Shown: in pieces, positions 37,871 through 45,672 of the stretch | Layout of the letters: every line of letters begins with the position of its first letter | How positions within the stretch are numbered: position 1 is the first letter of the stretch | Made by a program: the position numbers and the translations under genes | The notes under the pieces: generated by a model | Databases searched by the model: none | What the model was told of the DNA's origin: nothing | Seen by the model: the letters and a program-made list of their open reading frames with translations, nothing else | Origin: VXOI01 sp965261945 | GTDB taxonomy: Bacteria > Chloroflexota > Dehalococcoidia > Lucifugimonadales > UBA3495 | Length of the DNA: 64,000 nucleotides | Assembly: GCA_965261945.1 (NCBI GenBank) | Contig: CBDHEF010000002.1 | Coordinates: 2,790,001-2,854,000 of the forward strand | Direction: 5' to 3'

Positions 37871-39484
37871 TTACGCTTGGCTGCGTAGCTCCGCCAAATA
37901 CTTGTTGGACTCCTGCGCTAATCGTTCGGCTCGATTGTTGAGCCATTGAATATACTGCCCTGGCTCCACAAAAGTAGGATCTGGTATTACTTGCTGATTT
38001 AACAGTCCCCGTGCCACAAGGTTAAGTTCTCCCACATACTTGCTCGGTGCAGAGGCTGCGATTTTGCGGTTGGCGTCGCCACTGATTACTGCCATATTAG
38101 CCACGGTATCAATGAATTTCTTATCGAGGCCGTCAACGTTGTCCTTGAGCCATCTCCGTGGGAAAATGTGATGCCATTCAGGGCGATACGGCCCTGAAGC
38201 CTCGGCCCGAATATGGTATCCATCAGTGTTCCAGTCTTGTGCGTTGTTCTTGAAAGCTATCAGGTAAATCAAGAGGCGCTGCACCGAGTTACGGCCACTC
38301 CCGGTTTCGATGAAGTCTTCCGAAATGAACAAGTCATCTTCGGCTGGCTCGACGTCTATCAACCCGTATAAACCCTTCATTGCCTCATTTTTGGAATCGG
38401 CTCCCTGTATTGCCCCAATAAGCCGGTCCAACCTTGTCTCAGTAGGCCCACTGAAAAAGTCTCCCTTAATGGCGCAGAGCGTCCACGCCAAGAAAGGCCC
38501 AAAAGAACCTTGTGGAAATTTCGCACGATATATCGCCGCAGCGACCAGTGCGTTGAGGCTTAATATCAAATCGGAGTTGATGATTCCGTATCCTCGAAAG
38601 CCTTGACATACCGATTGCAAGGATCTTTTGGTGGAATCCCATTCTTTGCTATTACTCAGATTGCTCCAAAAGTCCGGTTGAATATCGCGGAACCTGCTTT
38701 TTCCGGCTCCAATACCAGTAAATGCTCGGAATAAAAAAGCCGGTTCAATTTCAAATCCATCATCCTCCAGAGCATACATAAAATTGAGGAAGTTTTCGTT
38801 GACCCAGCCGGGGTTTCGGGAAGCAACCACACCCAAGTAAATATCCGCTTGTTGCACCCTAGTGCCGGTAGAGTTAAGCCGCTTGAATATCTCAGCAACG
38901 TCAGTCAGCTCGATATTGTCGTCGATTTCCACTACCGGTAAAGTAGATTTTTTGAGGTTCGCGACCTGTTGCAGGCGTTGCGCTACTTCCCCAACGTTTT
39001 CAGTGTAGGTACGCCCGCCCTTTACAAGCTCTTGGGCTAGGTCAAACAGGTTGGCAGTGTTCAATATATCTTTGACTGGGACATATTGCCCTGAGCGATA
39101 CTTTCGCTTTACAAAGGTCAGTTCTGGAGCTCCCACATCCAGACGTATATCGAACTTGGCCATGTGCTCAGTCCAAGTGCCACTGTGGTTGTGGTCCCAC
39201 CAGTCCGGCTGCTTCCCGAAAAGGGTGCATAGCGCAGTGGTTCGCTGTTGGCCGTCAATCAGCCAAGACTTTTGCCTGGGTTGACTGCTGTCGCCCCGTT
39301 GTATGGCTGTATTGGATTTCCAGGTCAGGATGCTGCCAACGGGAAAGTCACGCGAAAGCGAATCAGCGAATTCCAGCACCTGAGCTTCTGTCCATACAAA
39401 CCCACGCTGAAATTCCGGTACTGCGTAGTCGCCATCGCTGGCCGATTTGACAATTGATTCTGCGCTGAGTGTAGCGTATTCCAT
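37871..39484 (-). CDS. DUF262 and HNH (DUF1524-like) nuclease protein, probable phage defence
   Basis: A 537-residue protein. The N-terminal DUF262 domain shows VPEFQRGFVWTEAQVLEFAD and the signature WLIDGQQRTTALCTLFG (about residues 73-89); EIFKRLNSTGTRVQQADIYL follows. The C-terminal part has EWHHIFPRRWLKDN and, about 25 residues on, NMAVISGDANRKIAASAPSK, an HNH arrangement like DUF1524. DUF262 plus DUF1524 occurs in GmrSD and SspE, which attack modified or unmodified phage DNA. It stands alone, with no modification gene next to it. GC is low compared with the flanking molybdenum genes, and the gene sits between their large and flavin subunits, so it was probably acquired. Confidence 0.88.
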   Translation of the reverse strand: MEYATLSAESIVKSASDGDYAVPEFQRGFVWTEAQVLEFADSLSRDFPVGSILTWKSNTAIQRGDSSQPRQKSWLIDGQQRTTALCTLFGKQPDWWDHNHSGTWTEHMAKFDIRLDVGAPELTFVKRKYRSGQYVPVKDILNTANLFDLAQELVKGGRTYTENVGEVAQRLQQVANLKKSTLPVVEIDDNIELTDVAEIFKRLNSTGTRVQQADIYLGVVASRNPGWVNENFLNFMYALEDDGFEIEPAFLFRAFTGIGAGKSRFRDIQPDFWSNLSNSKEWDSTKRSLQSVCQGFRGYGIINSDLILSLNALVAAAIYRAKFPQGSFGPFLAWTLCAIKGDFFSGPTETRLDRLIGAIQGADSKNEAMKGLYGLIDVEPAEDDLFISEDFIETGSGRNSVQRLLIYLIAFKNNAQDWNTDGYHIRAEASGPYRPEWHHIFPRRWLKDNVDGLDKKFIDTVANMAVISGDANRKIAASAPSKYVGELNLVARGLLNQQVIPDPTFVEPGQYIQWLNNRAERLAQESNKYLAELRSQA

Positions 39485-39513
39485 AATTTACCTCTCTTGT
39501 TGGTGCAGGATTG

Positions 39514-41871
39514 TCAAGTTCCATCTGTCAACGCCGCCAGCACCAGGTCGGGGGTGAATGGCGTGCGGCGCAGGCGGACTCCCACGGCGTCGTAGATGGC
39601 GTTGGCGATGGCCGGGGCTACGCCGCAACTTGGCACTTCGCCGAGGCCCTTGGCGCCCAGCGGGCCGACGGGGTCGACTATGTCGGCGAAGATTACCTGA
39701 ATGTCCGGGTAGTCGAGAATCGTCGGCGACTTGTGCTCCAGGTAGCCGGGGTTGAGGGTTACGCCGGTGGCTGCGTCGGTCACCAGCTCCTCGGACAGGG
39801 CGAATCCGAGCATCTGACTGACCGCGCCCTCGACCTGGTTCAGCGCGGCGCGGGGGTTGATGATGCGCCCGGAATCGTGAGCAGCCACGTAGCGCAAGAC
39901 TCGCACCCGGCCGGTGTCGGTGTCCACTTCGACCTCGACTAAGTGGGCGCCGAAGGAGTTGACGATGTGGTCGGCGCTGCCGGGGATTATCGACGCCGTG
40001 GCCGAGAGCGCGTCGCCGTCCATCCGCCCGGCGATCTCGGTGAGCGCCATCCGGCGGGACGGGTCGGACTTGACGAAGACCCAGCCGAGAGCGGCGTCAA
40101 GGTCGTACACCGGGACTTCCAGTCCCGACGAGGCCAATTCCAGCAGCGACTCGCGCACTTCCGTCGCGGCCTGCACGACGGCGGCGCCGGTGGAGAACGT
40201 CGCCGTGGAGCCGGCGGTTATCGGCGCATCGGGTGTCCCGCGGCTGTCGGCGAACACCGCCTCCACCTGTTCGTATTCCGCGCCCAGCACCTCCGCGGCG
40301 ATTTGGGGCAGCACCGTAGTCGCGCCTTCTCCCACGTCCATCAGGCCGGTTATCAGCCTGATTGCGCCGGATTTCTCGACCCGCACCTCGGCAGCGGAGG
40401 GGGAGCCGGGGCCGCCACGGTAGATCATTATGGACATACCGCGCCCACGACGGAGATTGTCAGAATCAAGATTTGCAGGATTTAAGGATTGGGCAGGATG
40501 GGGACGGGTTAATCCTGAATCATCCTTTAATCCCGAAAATCCTGATTCTGACTTATAGTCGCGCCAGCCGAAGGCTTCCGCGCCCAGCTCCAGGCATTGG
40601 CGGAGGCCGTTGCTGGAGAAGGGGATGCCGCCTTCGAGGGGCTGGCTGTCGATGACCTGCTCCGGGGGAGTTACTCGCTGGCCGGGTTGGCCCTCGGGGC
40701 GGACGTGGTTCATCAGACGGAAATCCAGCGGATCGATGCCGAAGCGCCCGGCGGCGCGGTCCATCAGGCTCTCGAGGGCGAAGTGGCCCTGCGGCGCGCC
40801 CAGGGCGCGGTAGGAACCTGCGGTGGGGCGGTTGGTGTAGGCCAGGTGGGCCTCGTATTTCACGTTGGCGCAGTGGTAGAGGTACAGGATGCCCTGCCCG
40901 GTGCGGCGAGCCACGCCAGCCCCCGACGCCAGGTAGGCGCCGGTGTCCAGCAGCGCACTGGCCTCTATGGCGGTGATGCTTGCGTCGGACTTGAAGCCCG
41001 CCCGGATGTGAATTTTGGCGGCATGGCGCACCCGCCCGGCGATGAATTCGTCCTCCCGCGAGTACTCTACGCGCACCGGACGGCCCGCCTGCCGGGCCAA
41101 CACGGCGGCCAACCCCGCCAGCCTGGTCTCGTCCTTGTTGCCGTAGCCCGCGCCGAGGAAGGGACCAACGACGCGCACACGATGGGCTGGCAGTCCCAGC
41201 GCGCCTGCCAATGCGTCCCGGTCAACATGGACGCCGCGCGTTGTCTTCCATACGGTCAGGTCGGTGTCCTCATCTTCACCCCACGACGCCAGCGCCGCGC
41301 GAGGCTCGAGTGGGGCCGCCGAGTGGGTGGGAATCTCGAAGTCGTCTTCCAGCACCACATCGGCAACGGCGAATCCATTGGCGACGCTTCCGCGCTCAAG
41401 GGACAGGACGTTGCCGAGGGCCAGGTTGCCGCCGGGGTGGATGGCTACGGCGTCCGGGGCAAGCGCGGCTTCCGGGGTCATAACGTGGGGCAGCACCGCA
41501 TACTCGACGCGCAACAACCCCAGGGCCGCCCGCGCCGTGTCCGGGTCGTCGGCAGCCACGGCAGCCACCTCGTCGCCGACGAAGCGGACGCGGATGTCGA
41601 GGATAGCCATGTCCGGCGCCAGCTTCCCCCACCCCGCGCCTCCCCCTGAGGGGTAGGGAGTAAAGGGCGAAATCACGGCGCGGACGCCCGGCAGTTTCAA
41701 CGCCGCCGAAGTGTCCACGCTCAGCACGTCGGCATGGGGGTGCGGGCTGCGCAGGATGGCCCCGTAGAGCATCCCAGGCAGCTTCAGATCGGCGGTGTAG
41801 CGGGCTTCGCCGGTCAGCTTCACTTCCAGGTCGCGGCGGACGACGCTGGTTCCGGCAACATTAAATGTCAT
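39514..41871 (-). CDS. Molybdenum hydroxylase large (molybdopterin-binding) subunit with two repeat-encoded insertions
   Basis: A 785-residue protein of the xanthine/CO dehydrogenase large-subunit family. GEARYTADLKLPGMLYGAIL, VVGPFLGAGYGNKDE, GSYRALGAPQGHFALESLMD, and GPLGAKGLGEVPSCG, which carries the catalytic Glu, are diagnostic. The CO dehydrogenase active-site loop with Cys is not present, so the substrate is probably an aldehyde, purine-like or aromatic compound. Residues about 69-84 (FTPYPSGGGAGWGK) and about 441-471 (SESGFSGLKDDSGL to LNPANLDSDN) are translations of a family B and a family C intergenic repeat lying in frame (41622-41665 and 40460-40551). Both avoid the motifs. Confidence 0.95.
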   Translation of the reverse strand: MTFNVAGTSVVRRDLEVKLTGEARYTADLKLPGMLYGAILRSPHPHADVLSVDTSAALKLPGVRAVISPFTPYPSGGGAGWGKLAPDMAILDIRVRFVGDEVAAVAADDPDTARAALGLLRVEYAVLPHVMTPEAALAPDAVAIHPGGNLALGNVLSLERGSVANGFAVADVVLEDDFEIPTHSAAPLEPRAALASWGEDEDTDLTVWKTTRGVHVDRDALAGALGLPAHRVRVVGPFLGAGYGNKDETRLAGLAAVLARQAGRPVRVEYSREDEFIAGRVRHAAKIHIRAGFKSDASITAIEASALLDTGAYLASGAGVARRTGQGILYLYHCANVKYEAHLAYTNRPTAGSYRALGAPQGHFALESLMDRAAGRFGIDPLDFRLMNHVRPEGQPGQRVTPPEQVIDSQPLEGGIPFSSNGLRQCLELGAEAFGWRDYKSESGFSGLKDDSGLTRPHPAQSLNPANLDSDNLRRGRGMSIMIYRGGPGSPSAAEVRVEKSGAIRLITGLMDVGEGATTVLPQIAAEVLGAEYEQVEAVFADSRGTPDAPITAGSTATFSTGAAVVQAATEVRESLLELASSGLEVPVYDLDAALGWVFVKSDPSRRMALTEIAGRMDGDALSATASIIPGSADHIVNSFGAHLVEVEVDTDTGRVRVLRYVAAHDSGRIINPRAALNQVEGAVSQMLGFALSEELVTDAATGVTLNPGYLEHKSPTILDYPDIQVIFADIVDPVGPLGAKGLGEVPSCGVAPAIANAIYDAVGVRLRRTPFTPDLVLAALTDGT
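40460..40551. repeat. Dispersed inverted repeat, family C, inside a coding region
   Basis: Left arm tcagaatcaagatttgcagg (continuing to about 40498) and right arm cccgaaaatcctgattctga are imperfect inverse complements, able to form a long hairpin. A relative is at 41881-41966. This copy lies within the large-subunit gene. Confidence 0.9.
41622..41665. repeat. Dispersed repeat, family B, inside a coding region
   Basis: cttcccccaccccgcgcctc followed by cccctgaggggtagggag, read in frame by the large-subunit gene without a stop. Confidence 0.8.
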
Positions 41872-41880
41872 TCGATATTG

Positions 41881-41966
41881 TCCGAATCAGGATTTTCAGG
41901 ATTTAAGGATTCGCCGGATATGGAAATCCTGAAAATCCTTGAATCCGGCAAATCCTGATTCAGACA
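41881..41966. repeat. Dispersed inverted repeat, family C, intergenic
   Basis: tccgaatcaggattttcagg and its inverse complement near cctgattcaga form a long hairpin across the whole gap between the DUF3500 gene and the large-subunit gene. It may act as an mRNA end or stabiliser within the transcript. Confidence 0.9.
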
Positions 41967-41974
41967 CCCCCCGG

Positions 41975-42991
41975 CTAGAGTACGTGGAAAAGGGTCAGGT
42001 GCCGTCGCAGCACATCGGCGGCGAAGTCGTTTTCGATGTCGCGCCATACCGAGTGGATGTGGTTGGCTCCGTCCTGCCGGTTGTCGAACTCCACCACGAA
42101 GTTGCCGCCGTGGATGCGGTAGTAGTGGGGGTCGTTCTTGGACACCGGCCCGGCCCAGGCCAGGTGGAAGTGGTCGAGACCCTCCTCGCGGATGGCGGCC
42201 AGCTTCTGCTCGGCCAGGTCGGTGCGCACCTGCCCGACGTAGAGGGCGACGAGGTTGAGCAGCGTTTCCTTCTGGACGCCGCTCATGTCCGCCGCGGCCA
42301 ACCCCTGCGGCTTGAAGGGGAAGGAGACCTTGGTGCTGTTGTAGGTCAGGATGTCCATCGGCGCCTCGTCGTAGATGGTGGCGGTGGAGCGCTGGCCGCC
42401 GTCGAGGCTCTCCATCAACTGGAAGGCCAGGTCCTCGCGGTCGCCCAGGATGCGGAGGCCCTGCTTGGGGCCTTTGCGAACCTCGGCGGGGTTGGCGCCG
42501 AAGAAGAAGGGCGTAACAGAAATGACGTTGTCGCCCCAAACGCTGAAGTGCAGCGAAACGTGATGCCCCTCAACGCGCCAGCCCCACGGCTCCTTGGGGC
42601 CAGGCTGGCCGAAGATGGTGAGGTAGTAGAGTTCGACGTCGCGCACGAAGGTAATCATGCCCATCTCTTTTTCCAGCGGGCCGAGAACGTCCTCGTGCTC
42701 AATGATCTGCCGGCACTGCTCGTAGGAGCGCGGGGTCAGCCCGGAGGCCAGAAGGGCAAAGGCCAGCTCGCGCTGGTTGGCGTCCATGTCGCGCAGGGCC
42801 AGGCCGTGGCGGTTTATGGGTGGGTAGTACCAGTACATCCGCTCGCCGTCCATGTACTCGAATGTGGCCCTGGCCTTCTGCTCGGCGGTGAGGCTGTCGA
42901 GGAACCGGCGGGCGGCGGCGCCCATTTGGGCCGCGGCCTGCAACTGGGTTTGGGCGGGCGCTTCGCTGCTCTGTGACTGAACTGTTGCCAT
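41975..42991 (-). CDS. DUF3500 family protein
   Basis: A 338-residue protein; ATG at 42991 has GGAGG 8 nt upstream, so the upstream in-frame ATG at 43075 is discarded. YYPPINRHGLALRDMDANQR, WGWRVEGHHVSLHFSVWGD, FFFGANPAEVRKGPKQGLRI and HYYRIHGGNFVVEFDNRQDG are DUF3500 hallmarks, with conserved His/Asp (GHHxSLH) that look like metal ligands. The family has no established role; several members are secreted, but no signal peptide is visible here. It lies immediately upstream of the molybdenum hydroxylase large subunit on the same strand. Confidence 0.9.
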   Translation of the reverse strand: MATVQSQSSEAPAQTQLQAAAQMGAAARRFLDSLTAEQKARATFEYMDGERMYWYYPPINRHGLALRDMDANQRELAFALLASGLTPRSYEQCRQIIEHEDVLGPLEKEMGMITFVRDVELYYLTIFGQPGPKEPWGWRVEGHHVSLHFSVWGDNVISVTPFFFGANPAEVRKGPKQGLRILGDREDLAFQLMESLDGGQRSTATIYDEAPMDILTYNSTKVSFPFKPQGLAAADMSGVQKETLLNLVALYVGQVRTDLAEQKLAAIREEGLDHFHLAWAGPVSKNDPHYYRIHGGNFVVEFDNRQDGANHIHSVWRDIENDFAADVLRRHLTLFHVL

Positions 42992-43088
42992 TCTGGAAAC
43001 CTCCTGGGCGAGTACGTTACGAATTTTGAGTGCGAGTTTATGGGCGGGGCAGGGGCGCGTCAACCGGGACGGCACCGCTTTCCATCTG

Positions 43089-43820
43089 CTACTGACCCCT
43101 CAAGCGGCGGAGTTCTTCCTCCAACTGCCGGGTGCGTGCTTCGGCGGCGTCGGCGCGTGATTCAGCGGCGATGCGGGCTTCTCGCTCGGCGATGCGGGCT
43201 TCGCGCTCCTCTGGGATGGTGACTAGGTAGCGGCCTGCCACCGGGTCGTACCAGCGAAGCTCGCCGTTCTCCCAGCAGAGGTCGAGGTTCAGCACCTCGC
43301 TGTGGCCCCGGAAGTGTCCCTCCGCCGTCCGGTGGATCGGGATGGGCTGGTATTCGTCGCCCACCAGCCGGTCTCCGGCCAGGTGGGTGCTGTGGAAGTC
43401 GCCGCCCGTCGGGTCGAAGCGCCAGTATTCGGGGACCCGAAACCGGGCGTAATCGCGGCGCTTGTCTGTCTCGTCAACTTCTCCGGTGGTCTCGGAGGCT
43501 ACCTCCAGCACGAAGTCGGGCGGCTTGCCCTGCTCCGGGATGAGGTAACCTTTGCGCGGCGTCACTGCATCGGGACTCGCGTTGAAGGAGATGAGCAGGT
43601 CGGGGTAGCGGATCCCCTCCCGGCCCTCGGTAACGAGGAGGCCGGCGCCCATCTCGCTGACAATCACCGTGGTTTCCGGGTTGCCGAAGTGGAGGGCCAG
43701 GAAGCCGGGGTGTCCGGGGAAAAGGACGTGATGGTAAGCAGTCATCTCTTCTGGCGGAGGGTCTGGGAATTGAATGATGTTCCCCGCCTTGGGCGACGGG
43801 GACACGGGCTTGGTCGTCAT
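43089..43820 (-). CDS. Uma2 family (DUF820) PD-(D/E)XK nuclease
   Basis: A 243-residue protein. IRYPDLLISFNASPDAVTPR and PPDFVLEVASETTGEVDETD give the Asp, Glu and following residues of the Uma2 PD-(D/E)XK core, then RRDYARFRVPEYWRFDPTGG, typical of the family, which is expanded in Chloroflexota and Cyanobacteria. The last 45 residues form a charged coil with heptads (EREARIAEREARIAAESRAD). The start MTTKPVSPSPK is chosen at the codon where family similarity begins; upstream sequence in the same frame looks noncoding. Biological role and target are unknown. Confidence 0.92.
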   Translation of the reverse strand: MTTKPVSPSPKAGNIIQFPDPPPEEMTAYHHVLFPGHPGFLALHFGNPETTVIVSEMGAGLLVTEGREGIRYPDLLISFNASPDAVTPRKGYLIPEQGKPPDFVLEVASETTGEVDETDKRRDYARFRVPEYWRFDPTGGDFHSTHLAGDRLVGDEYQPIPIHRTAEGHFRGHSEVLNLDLCWENGELRWYDPVAGRYLVTIPEEREARIAEREARIAAESRADAAEARTRQLEEELRRLRGQ

Positions 43821-43875
43821 AGCGGGCCTCACGCGGCGGGAACGGAAAGATAAGGACATTATACCGGCTACGGAG

Positions 43876-44205
43876 CTAGGAAGAAGAAGGGGCTGAAGGG
43901 CAGGTTGCGCAACAGCCAGAAGGCAAGGATGGCAGCCAGCAACGCCCAAATCCAGCCCGCCGGGACGAATAGCCGTAGCGGCGCAGGCAGCAAAAGATGG
44001 TGACAAGTATGGCTTGCGCCAAGTAGTTGGGTATATTGTCCGGCGAATTATTAACCGCTGGGTGGGAAGGGATGGTCGGCTGCTGTGGATACTCGCTTGG
44101 GGGTGGAGGTTGAGGAGGAGAGTCGGCGCCCCGTTGCGGATGCCCGCATGAAGTGCAGAAACGGGCACCCTCGGGATCTTCATGACCACAGACAGTACAA
44201 TACAT
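43876..44205 (-). pseudogene. Zinc-ribbon plus CD225-like protein, probably frameshifted
   Basis: ATG at 44205 has GGGAG 7 nt upstream. The product begins MYCTVCGHEDPEGARFCTSC, a double CxxC zinc ribbon, then a Pro-rich linker and PNYLAQAILVTIFCCL, which matches the start of CD225/dispanin proteins. After FCCL the frame loses sense (RRYGYSSRRAGFG). In the next frame, PAGWIWALLAAILAFWLL, a good membrane helix, runs to a stop before 43876. A deletion plus frameshift has probably joined two membrane segments. The gene sits between the 2Fe-2S subunit and Uma2 genes. Confidence 0.7.
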
Positions 44206-44224
44206 TAGCGGTCTCCCAGCGGCT

Positions 44225-44695
44225 CTAGCCGAGGCGATCGGCTGCGGTGCGGACGGACTGGAGGATGCGGCCGTAGGCGTTGCAGCGACAGAGGTTCCCG
44301 GACAGCGCCTCACGGATTTCGTCGTCGCTGGGGTGGGGGTTGGCGTCCAGCAGGGCGCGGGCCGACATCAGGAAGCCGGGGGTGCAGTAGCCGCACTGCC
44401 CACCGTCCTCGTCGAGGAACGCCTGTTGCACCTCATCCAGCCGGCCGTCCTCGGACAGTCCCTCCACAGTCAGGACGCTACGGCCTCTCACCTGGGCAAC
44501 CAGTGTGATACAAGCGTAGACCGGCTTGCCGTCCAGCAACACGGTGCAGGAGCCGCACTCGCCGCGGTCGCAGCCGCGCTTGGCCCCGGTCAAGTCCAGG
44601 TCCTCGCGCAGCACATCCAGCAGCGTCCGATGGCTGGGGACGGTCAGGTTATGTGTCTGCCCGTTGATTTCAAGGCGACTCTGTGTTTCAGGCAT
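44225..44695 (-). CDS. Molybdenum hydroxylase 2Fe-2S subunit
   Basis: A 156-residue protein with two iron-sulfur clusters. CDRGECGSCTVLLDGKPVYAC binds the plant-type cluster; GGQCGYCTPGFLMSARALLD and GNLCRCNAYGRI hold the second, the CxxC and CxC pairs of the xanthine dehydrogenase family. The ATG at 44695 gives the canonical start (MPETQSRLEINGQTHNLTVP); an upstream ATG adds nine residues. It transfers electrons between the molybdenum centre and FAD. The order small, then large, then medium subunit is broken by five unrelated genes. All three are on the minus strand. Confidence 0.95.
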   Translation of the reverse strand: MPETQSRLEINGQTHNLTVPSHRTLLDVLREDLDLTGAKRGCDRGECGSCTVLLDGKPVYACITLVAQVRGRSVLTVEGLSEDGRLDEVQQAFLDEDGGQCGYCTPGFLMSARALLDANPHPSDDEIREALSGNLCRCNAYGRILQSVRTAADRLG

Positions 44696-44789
44696 ATAGA
44701 TACAAGCGAACCTGGCTGGCAAAGTTAAGCACGGTGGCAGCCGGAGATTCGTCTCTCAGCTTCCCCTCCCCCGCACTCTCTCCTTGGCA

Positions 44790-44990
44790 AGGCTATTGCC
44801 GTTGAGATGGAGGCGGCTCATCGAATGGAAGCTGGTTGGCTTCGGCTTCGCTGCGCCTTTTCAGCCATGCCTCCCATTCCGCCCGCTCCGCCTGTTGACC
44901 TTCCATGCGGCCTTCCATGCGGCCCCGTTCCATCAGTTTCCTGGCTGCTGCTGGAATCAATAGCACCAGACGCCCTCCTACCTCGTACCG
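44790..44990 (-). repeat. Second copy of the 3' end of the MEGR-repeat gene
   Basis: The minus strand of 44990-44790 repeats the last 65 or so codons of the gene at 44997 (RLVLLIPAAARKLMERG to EPPPSQRQ), directly downstream of its stop codon. Identity is about 97%, but the copy has only two 12-bp MEGR units against six in the gene, so the units change in number independently. No start codon, so it is not translated by itself. Confidence 0.9.
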
Positions 44991-44996
44991 GCACGG

Positions 44997-45416
44997 TTAT
45001 CGCCGTTGAGAGGGAGGCGGCTCATCGAATGGAAGCTGGTTGGCTTCGGCTTCGCTGCGCCTTTTCAGCCATGCCTCCCATTCCGCCCGCTCCGCTTGTT
45101 GACCTTCCATGCGGCCTTCCATGCGGCCTTCTTGGCGGCCTTCTTGGCGGCCTTCCATGCGGCCTTCCATGCGGCCCCGTTCCATCAGTTTCCTGGCTGC
45201 TGCTGGAATCAATAGCACCAGACGCCCTCCTACTTCGATAATGATTGCGACTGCCGATGCCGCTCCTGCAGCCACGCCGAAGATGGCGGCCAGCAGGTAA
45301 ACCCGGTCGTTGCCATCTCTCAGTTCGTCCCGGTTGAGCCAGCCCAAACCGATTATGGCGACGACATAACCGGCGAAGTACAGTACCCAATAGGTGTCCA
45401 GGAAACGTTGCATTGA
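44997..45416 (-). CDS. Small membrane protein with a MEGR repeat tail
   Basis: A 139-residue protein starting MQRFLDTYWVLYFAGYVVAI. Two or three hydrophobic helices (about residues 6-27, 38-58 and 60-77) are followed by a highly charged tail made of MEGRMEGRQEGRQEGRMEGR-type tetrapeptides encoded by 12-bp units. It has no ribosome site; TTGACA (45450-45445) and a weak TACGCT 17 nt later on the minus strand would start the mRNA close to the ATG, so a leaderless transcript is possible. An alternative TTG start is at 45440. Function unknown. Confidence 0.65.
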   Translation of the reverse strand, partial: SMQRFLDTYWVLYFAGYVVAIIGLGWLNRDELRDGNDRVYLLAAIFGVAAGAASAVAIIIEVGGRLVLLIPAAARKLMERGRMEGRMEGRQEGRQEGRMEGRMEGQQAERAEWEAWLKRRSEAEANQLPFDEPPPSQRR

Positions 45417-45601
45417 CCATAAGCGTATGTGGCCGGCCAATCCCTGTCAAGGAACCGGATTGATGTCAACAGAGCCTCTTCAGGGTCCTCCGCGGGCTTA
45501 GACCGCTGGCCCAGACCATGTAGGCTTTTAGGACGGGCGGACGTAGTCCGTTGGTGGTTCGGGAGGCTCATCACCAACAGGTTCTCAAGAGCTTTGAAAA
45601 A

Positions 45602-45626
45602 GGCCTGGCGGTCTTGCCGTCAGGCC
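45602..45626 (-). terminator. Intrinsic terminator of the thioredoxin-fold lipoprotein operon
   Basis: On the minus strand a hairpin of ggcctgacgg and ccgccaggcc (one wobble) is followed by TTTTTC. It starts 47 nt after the stop of the last lipoprotein gene. Confidence 0.85.
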
Positions 45627-45672
45627 CCGAAATCTTCATGCTCAGCGACTGGCGATAAAGGACGCCGTCCGC

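Noticed and set aside
44807..45241. 144-codon plus-strand frame with internal repeats
   Set aside because: It is the shadow of the minus-strand MEGR-repeat gene and its partial duplicate.
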